Positions 1 through 7,105 of a DNA stretch of 7,105 nucleotides are shown here, in pieces; position 1 is the stretch's first letter; the number at the start of each line of letters is the position of its first letter. Origin of the DNA: a bacterium. GTDB taxonomy: Bacteria; BMS3Abin14. The DNA lies in contig JALHUC010000542.1 in the NCBI GenBank assembly GCA_022865845.1, positions 1 to 7,105 on the forward strand. Reading direction: 5' to 3'. The notes beneath the pieces are model-generated. The model did no database searches. It had not been told where the DNA came from and saw nothing but the letters and a program-made list of their open reading frames with translations. Position numbers and translations under genes: made by a program.

Positions 1-60
1 GACCCCTTTCCATTCGTGACTATAACATGGTTGACTGTCCCTTCGCGATGGGGTCCTGAG

Positions 61-97
61 ACCCGAAATCCGCAATTGGTTTTGGCGGATTTCGGGT
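61..97. repeat. Perfect 13-bp inverted repeat, hairpin upstream of the activator gene
   Basis: The arms at 61-73 (ACCCGAAATCCGC) and 85-97 (GCGGATTTCGGGT) are exact reverse complements around an 11-nt loop. Beyond a small internal loop (58-60 against 98-99), 53-57 can pair with 100-104 using one G-T wobble, so the structure can extend over about 53-104. No T-run follows on either side, so it is not a textbook intrinsic terminator. It could be the end of a transcript entering from the left, an mRNA-stabilising hairpin, or a dispersed intergenic repeat. The structure is certain; the role is a guess. Confidence 0.6.
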
Positions 98-208
98 ATG
101 GGACATCATCCCACGGCTTGCCGATGGCGCTGGCAGATCCAACTCCTCTCCCAGTCGCTTTTTCCAGTGATTGTACATCCTCCGTATTTTGGATAAACTA
201 CCTTTCAG

Positions 209-2374
209 ATGAAAGAACATGGTCAAAAAAATACGAGCGTAACGGGAGATGCCGAATACGGAAAGGACGAATCCGACAACGGTTTATTCCCTGAGCAGCG
301 AGCCATCCTCTCGATCATCGCGGCACACTCCCAGAAAGATCATGTCGGCCAGTACGACAGAACCATGGAGCAGATCCTGCACGAGGTGAACTCCTTTTTC
401 GACGCCGACCATGTGCTGTTATGGGAAATCTCCGAAGAAGAGCAAAAACCACGTCTTGCCCATAGTTATGTCAAAACAGGAAGCGATCCGTCCCTACCGG
501 CTTCCCTGAACGAGACCATGCCCTATGTCTTCGGCCGTGTCTGCGATTTTACGCCCCAGTGGGTATCCCGGCCGGAGGACCTGCCGCCAGAGGCTCGCCT
601 CGATCGGCAGTATATGGAGATTTCCGGTATCCGGTCGTTCATGGTGGTCCCACTCATGGCCGGAGGCACTCTCCTGGGTGCACTGAGCCTGGCGTGCTCC
701 AGGGCCGAACGGGAATGGTGCAATAAAGATAGGTTCCATTTCCAACAGATCTGTTTGGCTATCTCCACCCAGATCGACCGGAAAAGATCTTATTATCTTC
801 TCCAACAGCGGATGCAGTTCGAGAATCTCATCTCGGACATTTCGGCTCGGCTTATGGCAACGCCGTTCCAGGATGTCGACAGGGAGATCGAACGCTCCCT
901 GGAGGAGGTCCGGACCTTTTTTGTAGTGGAGCGTTGCGCCCTGCTCGGTATCCGCCCCGACCCCAGGGTCGTGTGGGTCACCCACTCTTCACACGCCGAA
1001 GGTCATGAATCAGTGCCGGGTGATATAAACCTCGCGGAGCTGTTTCCATGGTCCTATGGGAAGCTTATCATTGAGGGGACCCACACCACTTTAACCAGTA
1101 TTGAGGAACTGCCGGTGGAGGCAGAGCTTGAACGCAGATCATGGATCGCGATGGACATCAAGTCAGCTCTGGCCATCCCATTATTCATCGAGGGAAAGGT
1201 CTCATCCATCATCCTGCTCAATACCCTGCTCGAAGAGCGTGCCTGGCCTGAGGAGTACGTTCCCCGGCTGCGGGTGCTGGGAGAAACGATCCTCAATGCC
1301 CTGGAGCGTCGCAATATCGATCATAATTTACGCGAAAGCAAGAAGCAGCTGCGGGCACGCCTGCAGGAAATCGAACAGCTCAAACAGGCGTTGGACAGGG
1401 AGAATACTTATCTGCGTGAAGAAGTCAGCCTTCTCTTCGAGCACAACGGTCTCATCGGTGAGAGCAACGTGATGAGGTCCGTCCTGCACCAGGTGGAGCA
1501 GGTGGCCCCCACGGACTCGACGGTTCTCATTTCCGGCGAAACGGGCACCGGGAAGGAACTCCTGGCGCGGGAGATCCATTGCCACAGTTCGCGAAAGGAG
1601 CGGGCGCTGGTGACGGTCAACTGCGCTTCCCTCTCGCCCACGCTCATTGAAAGCGAACTCTTCGGTCGCGAGAAGGGCGCTTATACCGGCGCCATGACGC
1701 GGATGCTGGGCAGGTTCGAGGTAGCGGACGGCTCGACCATCTTTCTCGACGAGATCACGGAACTTCCCTTTGAGCTGCAGAGCAAACTGCTCCGCGTCAT
1801 CGAGGAAGGGACGTTAGAGAGGCTGGGATCGACCAGGACAATCCATGTCAACGTCCGGCTCATCGCGGCCACTAACAAGGACCTTTTGCAGGAAGTGGAG
1901 CGAGGCGCTTTCCGGCAAGACCTGTTCTACCGGCTGAACGTGTTCCCCATAACCCTGCCGCCCCTCAGAGAGCGCAGGGAAGACATTCCGCTCCTGATCT
2001 GGACCTTCATCAGCCGATTGGAGAAGAAGATGGGCAAGCGGATCGAGAAGGTTCCGCAGAGGAGCATGGAGGCCCTGCAGAGCTATTCCTGGCCCGGGAA
2101 CGTCCGGGAACTGAGAAACATCATCGAGCATTCCATGATCATGACCGGCGGCGGCACCCTCACAGTGGTCCCGCCTGTGGAACGTGAAGCCAGCGATGAC
2201 GAAGATGGGAGCTTTGCCCTCGAATCCGTCGAACGAAGCCATATCCTGGCAGCGCTTCAAAAATGCGGTTGGCGTATCTCCGGCCAAGGCGGCGCGGCCC
2301 AGGCCCTTGGGCTTAAACGCACGACCCTTCAATCGAAGATGAAAAAACTCGCCATCGAACGTCCCACCCGCTGA
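209..2374 (+). CDS. Sigma-54-dependent transcriptional activator, GAF-GAF-AAA+-HTH (FhlA-like)
   Basis: This 721-residue protein is a bacterial enhancer-binding protein that would use ATP to open promoters held by sigma-54 RNA polymerase. Two GAF-type sensory domains lie at about residues 50-190 and 215-368, then a probable coiled coil at about 372-411. The AAA+ domain starts near 415 with a LIGES motif, has Walker A GETGTGKE at 443-450, the sigma-54 contact loop at 490-495 as GAYTGA (Tyr for the usual Phe), and Walker B FLDE at 512-515. Later come RLIAATN, FRQDLFYRLNVFPI and PPLRERREDIPLL, and a Fis-type helix-turn-helix at about 676-720. There is no phospho-receiver domain, so it is probably controlled by ligand or redox state, as FhlA is by formate; the ligand here cannot be read from sequence. 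The start at 209 lacks a clear Shine-Dalgarno; the next in-frame ATG (365) would cut into GAF1. It lies just upstream of the fdh operon, its probable target. Confidence 0.93.
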   Translation: MKEHGQKNTSVTGDAEYGKDESDNGLFPEQRAILSIIAAHSQKDHVGQYDRTMEQILHEVNSFFDADHVLLWEISEEEQKPRLAHSYVKTGSDPSLPASLNETMPYVFGRVCDFTPQWVSRPEDLPPEARLDRQYMEISGIRSFMVVPLMAGGTLLGALSLACSRAEREWCNKDRFHFQQICLAISTQIDRKRSYYLLQQRMQFENLISDISARLMATPFQDVDREIERSLEEVRTFFVVERCALLGIRPDPRVVWVTHSSHAEGHESVPGDINLAELFPWSYGKLIIEGTHTTLTSIEELPVEAELERRSWIAMDIKSALAIPLFIEGKVSSIILLNTLLEERAWPEEYVPRLRVLGETILNALERRNIDHNLRESKKQLRARLQEIEQLKQALDRENTYLREEVSLLFEHNGLIGESNVMRSVLHQVEQVAPTDSTVLISGETGTGKELLAREIHCHSSRKERALVTVNCASLSPTLIESELFGREKGAYTGAMTRMLGRFEVADGSTIFLDEITELPFELQSKLLRVIEEGTLERLGSTRTIHVNVRLIAATNKDLLQEVERGAFRQDLFYRLNVFPITLPPLRERREDIPLLIWTFISRLEKKMGKRIEKVPQRSMEALQSYSWPGNVRELRNIIEHSMIMTGGGTLTVVPPVEREASDDEDGSFALESVERSHILAALQKCGWRISGQGGAAQALGLKRTTLQSKMKKLAIERPTR

Positions 2375-2409
2375 TGCCGTAAAATCGGCATTTTGCCGCC
2401 ATTTCGGCA
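2374..2409. promoter_or_regulatory. Tandem palindromes TGCCG-N6-CGGCA, candidate activator binding sites (UAS)
   Basis: Two palindromes share the same arms and the same 6-bp spacing: TGCCG (2375-2379) with CGGCA (2386-2390), and TGCCG (2394-2398) with CGGCA (2405-2409). Their centres are 19 bp apart. The first extends to ATGCCG/CGGCAT, its A being the last base of the activator's stop codon. They lie about 110-145 bp upstream of the candidate -24/-12 element, the usual range for enhancer sites of sigma-54 activators, whose sites are typically 16-17 bp dyads. The middle arms (2386-2390 and 2394-2398) could also form a 3-nt-loop hairpin in RNA, but no T-run follows, so a terminator is less likely. 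The binding role is inferred. Confidence 0.5.
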
Positions 2410-2468
2410 GCACTAAGTTCCTTTCCCCGTCCTTCCTCCGCTCTTCCCACAGCGCATAATCACAGAAT

Positions 2469-2483
2469 TTGTTTCATAAACAA
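2469..2483. promoter_or_regulatory. AT-rich inverted repeat TTGTTT-N3-AAACAA between UAS and promoter
   Basis: TTGTTT (2469-2474) and AAACAA (2478-2483) are exact reverse complements. The right half, 2478-2490, also matches the IHF consensus WATCAANNNNTTR at all but two defined positions. IHF commonly bends DNA between enhancer and sigma-54 promoter, and this site lies between the two candidate elements. It could equally be a site for another regulator or chance. Confidence 0.22.
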
Positions 2484-2511
2484 GAGGTTCCGGCCATAAC
2501 CATCCCTGGTT

Positions 2512-2525
2512 CATGCCGCGGCATG
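2512..2525. promoter_or_regulatory. 14-bp perfect palindrome overlapping the -24 element
   Basis: CATGCCGCGGCATG is self-complementary over its whole length. Its halves contain ATGCCG and CGGCAT, the same arms as the first upstream palindrome, but with no spacer between them. It covers the GG of the candidate -24 box. It may be a low-affinity or repressing site for the adjacent activator, a site for a different protein, or a coincidence of the GC-rich arms. Confidence 0.35.
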
Positions 2526-2534
2526 CTTTTCGCA
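2519..2534 (+). promoter_or_regulatory. Candidate sigma-54 (-24/-12) promoter of the fdh operon
   Basis: The 16 bases read CGGCATGCTTTTCGCA. Against the consensus TGGCAC-N5-TTGCW they keep the GG (2520-2521) and GC (2532-2533) at the required 10-bp spacing, the CA after GG, one T of the -12 box and the final A; three positions differ. Transcription would begin near 2545, giving a leader of about 55 nt before the ATG at 2601. The activator gene next door supports the reading. No other GG-N10-GC pair was found in 2486-2567. Confidence 0.5.
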
Positions 2535-2590
2535 CTCTCTTAACGCAGGCTCAAGTGAATCCGTTGCTCAATCATAGGAAGGGAATGGTG

Positions 2591-2595
2591 AGGAG
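2591..2595 (+). promoter_or_regulatory. Ribosome binding site of fdhA
   Basis: AGGAG lies 5 nt before the ATG at 2601. This fixes the start and places the complete twin-arginine signal at the N-terminus. Confidence 0.8.
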
Positions 2596-2600
2596 TAGTC

Positions 2601-5600
2601 ATGAAAATTACCCGTAGAACCTTTATTAAAATATCGGGAACAGCGGCGGCCGGAACCTTCCTCATGGGCAGGCTGGGGTTCGACCTGTCCCCGGCAGAGG
2701 CCTATGCCCAGGAGCTGCGCATTAAGGGGGCGAAGGAGACAACCACCGTTTGTTGTTTCTGTTCGGTGGGGTGCGGCCTCCTCGTGCACACCAAAGACGG
2801 AAAGGTGATCAGCTCCGAGGGGGACCCCGATCACCCCATCAACGAAGGAGCTCTCTGCTCCAAGGGGTCGTCCATCTACCAGGTGGTTAACAACGAAAGC
2901 CGCCTGCAAAAGCCCCTTTACCGGGCACCCGGATCATCCAGGTGGGAAGAGGTGGAGTGGGACTGGGCCCTGGACCAGGTTGCCCGCAAGATCAAGGACA
3001 CCCGTGACAGGACCTTCACCGAGGTAGAGCACGACTTGCTTGTCAACCGGACCGATGGCATCGCCCACGTGGGAAGCGCGGCCCTGGACAATGAGGAGTG
3101 CTATCTTGTTCAGAAGCTCGTTCGCTCCTGGGGTGTCGTGCATGTAGAGCATCAGGCGCGCATATGACACAGCGCAACTGTAGCGGCTCTGGGAGAGTCG
3201 TTCGGGCGCGGCGCAATGACGAACCACTGGATCGATCTGAGGAATTCGGACGTCATCCTTGTGATGGGTTCGAACCCTGCTTCAAACCATCCCATTTCCA
3301 TGAAATGGATCATGAGGGCAAAGGAACGGGGCGCCAAACTCATATGCGTTGATCCCCGTTTCACGCAGACCGCGGAGGTGGCGGACGTTTATGCGCCGAT
3401 CCGCTCCGGTACCGACATCGCTTTCCTTGGAGGGATGATCAACTACCTGCTGGAAAGTGACCTTTTTCTTAAGGAATATGTCGTCAATTACACAGACGCA
3501 CCCTTCCTCGTCAACCCGGACTTTAAAATGCCGGGCGAGCTGGACGGTGTTTTTTCCGGTTACGATGAAGACAATTCCAGCTACGACAAGAAGACCTGGG
3601 CCTTCCAGCTTGACGAGAAGGGGGTCCCCAAAAAGGATACGAACCTTCAGGACCCCGATTGCGTTTTTCAGTTACTGAAGAAACACTATTCCCGTTATTC
3701 CATCGACATAGTCTCACAGGTCACCGGAACTCCCAGGGACAAGTGTGAAGAGATCTACAAAGCCATCGGCTCGACCTATGTGCCGAACCGGACGGCCACA
3801 GGCTGCTACGCGATGGGCTGGACGCAGCATACGGTGGGTGTTCAGAACATACGGGCCTTTACCATCGTGCAGCTCCTCCTCGGCAACATGGGGATGGCAG
3901 GGGGCGGTGTGAATGCCATGAGGGGCGAAGGCAATGTGCAAGGATCCACGGACCATGCCCTCCTCTTCCACATCCTGCCCGGCTACCTTCCCGCACCGAC
4001 GGCCTCACTGGCAGGCCTGAAAGATTATGTCCTGAAACACACACCCACGACGAAAGAACCCAGGAGCGTCAACTGGTGGAGCAACAGGGGGAAATACATC
4101 ACCAGCTACCTCAAGGCTCTCTATGGTGATCACGCAACCCGTGAAAACGACTTCGGCTATTCCTGGCTTCCGAAGCTGGACGAGGGGATGAACGCGTCGT
4201 GGCTCGCCCTTTTCGCCAGGATGTACCGAGACCAGTTCGAGGGGTTCTTTGCCTGGGGTATGAACCCTGCCTGTTCGAGCGTGGGCGCTGGCAAAGTCAG
4301 GGAAGCGTTGGGAAAGCTGAAGTGGATGGTCAACGTCAACCTCTACGACAACGAGACCGCGTCTTTCTGGAGAGGGCCGGGCATGAAGCCCGGGAAGATC
4401 AAGACCGAGGTCTTCCTGCTGCCCTGTTGTTCCTCGGTGGAGAAGGAGGGCAGCATTTCCAACTCCGGCCGCCTCGCCCAGTGGAGATACAAGGCGATAG
4501 AGCCCCTCGGGCAGTCCATGCCAGATGCGGAGATCCTTAACGAACTGTATTTCAGGGTAAAGAAGCTCTACCAGAAGGAAGGCGGGGCCCTGCCCGATCC
4601 CATCCTGAACCTGACGTGGGAGTATGGTGAGAAGGACCAGGAGGGCAAGGTCCGGCACCTCGATGCTCACAAGGTCGCCATGGAGATCAACGGGTATTAT
4701 CATGAAAACGTTTACGATAAGACAGCGTCCTCCCCGAAGCTCATCGGCAAAAAAGGCGACCTGGTCCCCAACTTCGTGAGCCTGCGGGATGACGGATCGA
4801 CCTCCAGCGGGAACTGGCTGTACAGCGGCAGCTATACCCTGAAAGACGGCGAGGTCGTCAACATGATGGCCCGGCGGGGCAAGGAAGATCCCACCGGCCT
4901 TGGCCTTTATCCTAACTGGTCGTGGGCGTGGCCTGTGAACAGGAGGATCATCTACAACCGGGCTTCTGTTGACCCGAAGGGAAGGCCCTGGGACCCGGAA
5001 CGCGCTGTGATCAAATGGAACCCTGCAGCCGGGAAATCGGGTGGATGGGAAGGTGACGTCCCCGATGGGCCGGCTCCACCCCTTGCAGATGACAAGAAAG
5101 GGGCACTTCCCTTCATCATGAAACCATATGGTGTGGGGGCCATCTTCGGCTCGGGGCTGAAAGATGGTCCGTTCCCTGAACATTATGAGCCCCTGGAGAG
5201 CCCTGTCCCGAAGAACCCGATGTCGGAAAAACACCGGGTGAATCCCACAATCCCCATCGGCAAACTGCAGGCCATGGCCAAGGACCCGGCCTTCCTGTTC
5301 TCCTTTGATTATGAACGGTACCCCTACGTGGCCACCACATATCGCGTGAGCGAGCATTGGCAGACAGGCGTCATGACCCGCCACCTCCCCTGGCAGCTGG
5401 AGATGCATCCTCAGCAGTTCATCGAACTCGACAGGGAGCTGGCAGGGGTAAAAGGCATCCAAGGCGGCGACCTGGTTGAGGTGAAGTCCGCAAGAGGGCA
5501 GCTTTCCTGCGTTGCCATCGTCACGGATCGCTTCAAACCCTTCTTGATCCAGGACCGGAAAGTTCATCTCATAGGGATGCCGTGGTGCTTTGGATGGCAG

Positions 5601-5777
5601 TATCCCGAGGACGGCAGCGGAGGTGACAGTGCCAATCTCCTGACACCCTTCATGGGGGATCCCAACACCCTTATCCCTGAATCCAAGGCTTTCATGGTCA
5701 ACATCACCAGGATCGAGAAGCCTGCCCGGGTGTCAGATCAACCGGGCAGCGATTCCCTCGATAGAGGGAGGGGGTAA
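2601..5777 (+). CDS. fdhA: Formate dehydrogenase catalytic (alpha) subunit, selenoprotein, Tat-exported
   Basis: This FDH-N/FdnG-type molybdo- or tungstoenzyme oxidises formate to CO2 at a bis-pterin metal site. The reading frame continues through UGA at 3165-3167 (residue 189, selenocysteine) to TAA at 5777, giving 1058 residues against about 1015 for E. coli FdnG. The context ARI-Sec-HSATVA followed by FGRGAMTNHW matches ARV-Sec-HGPTVA and FGRGAMTNHW of FdnG. Residues 1-36 form a twin-arginine signal (TRRTFIK, cleavage probably after AYA), so it acts in the periplasm. One [4Fe-4S] site is C51-X2-C54-X3-C58-X27-C86, followed by K88. His190 follows Sec; Arg441 in MRGEGNVQG is the likely partner of the active-site Arg of E. 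coli FdhF. The molybdopterin dinucleotide-binding C-terminal domain starts near residue 900. Mo versus W cannot be told from sequence. Taken as ordinary stop, the UGA would leave a false 188-residue protein and a false start at 3216. Confidence 0.95.
3165..3202 (+). promoter_or_regulatory. Selenocysteine UGA codon and bacterial SECIS hairpin
   Basis: The UGA at 3165-3167 is followed 14 nt later by a hairpin: AGCGGCTC (3182-3189) pairs with GAGTCGTT (3195-3202) using two G-U pairs, around the 5-nt loop TGGGA (3190-3194). A small apical loop with G in its first two bases, about 22 nt after the UGA, fits bacterial SECIS elements, which recruit SelB carrying Sec-tRNA. The location just 3' of the UGA is the same as in E. 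coli fdnG and fdhF. The fold was made by eye. Confidence 0.75.
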
Positions 5778-5783
5778 ACAGCC

Positions 5784-6518
5784 ATGGCGGACAAATCATT
5801 TTTCATCGATACCACGAGGTGTACGGCGTGCCGCGGCTGCCAGACGGCCTGCAAGCAGTGGAACCGGAACAGGGCGACGAAAACGGTCCAGAGAGGGACC
5901 TATCAGAATCCGGCGGACCTTTCGGCCGCCACGTTCAAGTTGGTGCGCTTCCAGGACATCCGTGTCCCGCCGGGAGAAGAGCCGAAATGGCACTTTTTCC
6001 CAGACCAATGCAGGCACTGTGTCAACCCTCTGTGCAAAATGGTGGCCGATGGGAAGGGTAAGGGGGCGATCCTCCACGACGGAAAAACCGGGGCCGTCGT
6101 CTTCAGCCCGGAGGTGAAGACGACACCTGACGATTTCAGGGAAATCCGCGAGATATGCCCTTTTGACATCCCCCGATACGACGGGGCTTCGGGAGCTATG
6201 AGAAAGTGCACGATGTGCATCGACAGGATCAGGGAGGGGATGCTCCCGGCCTGTGTCAAGACCTGTCCCACGGGTGCCATGAACTTCGGGGACCGGGAGA
6301 CCATCCTCGATATGGCCGCTGCAAAGTTCGATGAGGTGAAAAAAGTCCATAAAGGCGCCTCCTTGCTGGATGCCGACTCTGTCCGGGTGATCTTCCTCCT
6401 CAAGGATGATCCGGATACATATCACCAGTTTGCCGCAAAGAGGAATGGAGTCGGGGGCACAGGGACGATGGCGTTCAGACGCTCCCTTCATCCCCGTTCC
6501 CGCCTCAAAACATCCTGA
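5784..6518 (+). CDS. fdhB: Formate dehydrogenase iron-sulfur (beta) subunit, short three-cluster type
   Basis: This 244-residue ferredoxin-like subunit would carry electrons away from FdhA. It has exactly twelve cysteines: C13, C16, C19, C23 (CTACRGCQTAC), C76, C79, C84 (CRHCVNPLC), C125 (ICPFDIPR), and C142, C145, C157, C161 (CTMC then CVKTCP). Twelve is enough for three [4Fe-4S] clusters, as in the D. gigas enzyme, rather than four as in E. coli FdnH. The cysteines missing against FdnH are the fourth of the second motif and the first three of the third. The C-terminal membrane helix of FdnH (294 residues) is also absent, so a soluble periplasmic dimer with FdhA is likely. It has no signal peptide; export with the Tat-targeted FdhA is inferred. 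The ATG is 6 nt after the fdhA stop, with GAGGG at 5766-5774 as ribosome binding site. The last 20 or so residues are basic and not recognised. Confidence 0.93.
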   Translation: MADKSFFIDTTRCTACRGCQTACKQWNRNRATKTVQRGTYQNPADLSAATFKLVRFQDIRVPPGEEPKWHFFPDQCRHCVNPLCKMVADGKGKGAILHDGKTGAVVFSPEVKTTPDDFREIREICPFDIPRYDGASGAMRKCTMCIDRIREGMLPACVKTCPTGAMNFGDRETILDMAAAKFDEVKKVHKGASLLDADSVRVIFLLKDDPDTYHQFAAKRNGVGGTGTMAFRRSLHPRSRLKTS

Positions 6519-6541
6519 CATTGGAGGAAGAGTTGGGAACC

Positions 6542-7105
6542 ATGAGGGAAAGAGCGCAACAACTCAAAGAGAAGAGACCCGGTTATGGAGAGATCCTGGA
6601 CTTTTACGTGAAGGTCCGGGAGTCCCAGGCTGCGGCAAAGGTCTCTTCAAAAGTGGACATGGGAAGGGTCCCGAAGGAGCGGAGGGACCCTGGGGCAAGG
6701 GAAGGCCTTCCCCTGCTCCGAAAAGAGGATTTTCCGGTGGACATTGATGCCTCTGTCGCCCTTTTCCATACCCTGTGCGCCATGGGAAGAACGGCCAATC
6801 CCCATCTGGCCGCAGAGGTGAAAAAGATAGAACAGGCCTTGAGTGAAAACAGGCTGGACCTGAAAAAACTTGTAACGGATGGCGGGAGTGAGCAAGAGGT
6901 TGGACACTCCGCCGCCGGCCAGGGTCTGGACGGGCACGTCCTTGCCTTCCTGGTCCTGAGCAGCATCAGGCCTTCCATCGAAGCGGGCAGGGAACAGCTT
7001 GATGGAGAGCTCGATCCTGAAACGCTGCGCAAGGGGCATTGCCCCGTCTGCGGTTCCCTGCCCTCCCTGAACCTTCTGAAGGGAGAAGGAGGGAAGCGTT
7101 ATTCC
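6542..7105 (+). CDS. fdhE: Formate dehydrogenase accessory protein FdhE, N-terminal part (runs off window)
   Basis: The frame is open for 188 codons to the window edge, so the gene is partial (family members are about 300 residues). It is recognised by CPVCGSLPSLNLLKGEGGKRYS beginning at residue 167, the first zinc/iron-binding CX2C of FdhE; E. coli FdhE has CPVCGSMP followed by a Gly-Leu-Arg-Tyr segment at this point. FdhE is a cytoplasmic rubredoxin-like protein needed to make active periplasmic FDH. The first 165 residues are charged and less conserved. It lies 23 nt after fdhB in the same operon. The start is uncertain: the strong GGAGG at 6523-6527 is 14 nt from the ATG at 6542 but only 5 nt from an in-frame TTG at 6533, which would add three residues. 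Confidence 0.88.
   Translation, partial: MRERAQQLKEKRPGYGEILDFYVKVRESQAAAKVSSKVDMGRVPKERRDPGAREGLPLLRKEDFPVDIDASVALFHTLCAMGRTANPHLAAEVKKIEQALSENRLDLKKLVTDGGSEQEVGHSAAGQGLDGHVLAFLVLSSIRPSIEAGREQLDGELDPETLRKGHCPVCGSLPSLNLLKGEGGKRYS

Noticed and set aside
114..129. Second GG-N10-GC (sigma-54-like) element before the activator
   Set aside because: Only the GGC, one T and GC match; the CA and most of the -12 box are missing, so it is too weak to call.
171..198. Sigma-70-like promoter (TTGTAC ... GATAAA) before the activator
   Set aside because: Both hexamers are poor and the spacer is about 15 bp. It would start transcription almost at the ATG, which agrees with the missing Shine-Dalgarno but is not enough support.
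16..294. 92-codon open frame at the left edge of the window
   Set aside because: It spans the hairpin, overlaps the activator start in another frame, and has no recognisable sequence.
2386..2398. CGGCA-TTT-TGCCG hairpin as terminator of the activator gene
   Set aside because: The stem is only 5 bp and no T-run follows; the paired-dyad reading explains the same bases better.
2553..2568. Alternative sigma-54 promoter with perfect TTGCT at 2564-2568
   Set aside because: The -12 box is good, but the matching -24 position has AG instead of GG, which is normally essential.
2601..3167. Truncated pseudogene of fdhA ending at UGA
   Set aside because: The stop lies exactly at the selenocysteine position, and homology continues in frame on both sides, so recoding is a better explanation than a nonsense mutation.
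4005..5567. 520-codon open frame on the minus strand
   Set aside because: It lies fully antisense to the well-matched fdhA frame; its translation shows no recognisable domain and its openness follows from the GC-rich codon pattern of fdhA.
3216..5777. Separate gene starting at the ATG of AMTNHW
   Set aside because: This ATG is internal to conserved FDH sequence, and the preceding 205 codons are in the same frame interrupted only by the Sec UGA.

Overview
The window carries a formate dehydrogenase locus in DNA of fairly high GC content. In order on the + strand it holds a sigma-54-dependent transcriptional activator (209-2374), a 226-bp regulatory gap, a selenocysteine-containing formate dehydrogenase catalytic subunit (2601-5777, read through an in-frame UGA at 3165-3167), its iron-sulfur subunit (5784-6518), and the start of the maturation factor gene fdhE, which runs off the right edge. 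Nothing convincing is coded on the minus strand.

Organism: the combination of a Tat-exported selenoprotein FDH, a short soluble three-cluster beta subunit like that of Desulfovibrio gigas, no cytochrome b subunit between beta and fdhE, and a GAF-type sigma-54 activator suggests an anaerobic or syntrophic deltaproteobacterial (Desulfobacterota-like) organism. This is inferred from gene type and order, not from a phylogenetic marker.

Layout: 1-208 is non-coding and holds a perfect 13-bp inverted repeat (61-97), probably marking the end of an upstream transcript. 209-2374 encodes a GAF-GAF-AAA+-HTH activator of FhlA type. 2375-2600 looks like a full sigma-54 control region: two tandem palindromes with arms TGCCG/CGGCA just after the activator's stop codon, an AT-rich stretch that could take a DNA-bending protein, a third palindrome with the same arms, and a -24/-12-like element at 2519-2534, followed by a good ribosome binding site. 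2601-7105 is a tightly spaced fdhA-fdhB-fdhE operon (gaps of 6 and 23 bp).

How it works together (inference): the activator probably senses a small molecule or redox state through its GAF domains, binds the tandem palindromes and switches on the adjacent operon through sigma-54 RNA polymerase. FdhA is made with selenocysteine using a SECIS hairpin next to the UGA, matures with FdhE, and is exported through its twin-arginine signal with FdhB carried along. The periplasmic dimer would oxidise formate and pass electrons through FdhA's single and FdhB's three [4Fe-4S] clusters to an acceptor not encoded here. The known families are well recognised; the least described part is the regulatory wiring in 2374-2534.
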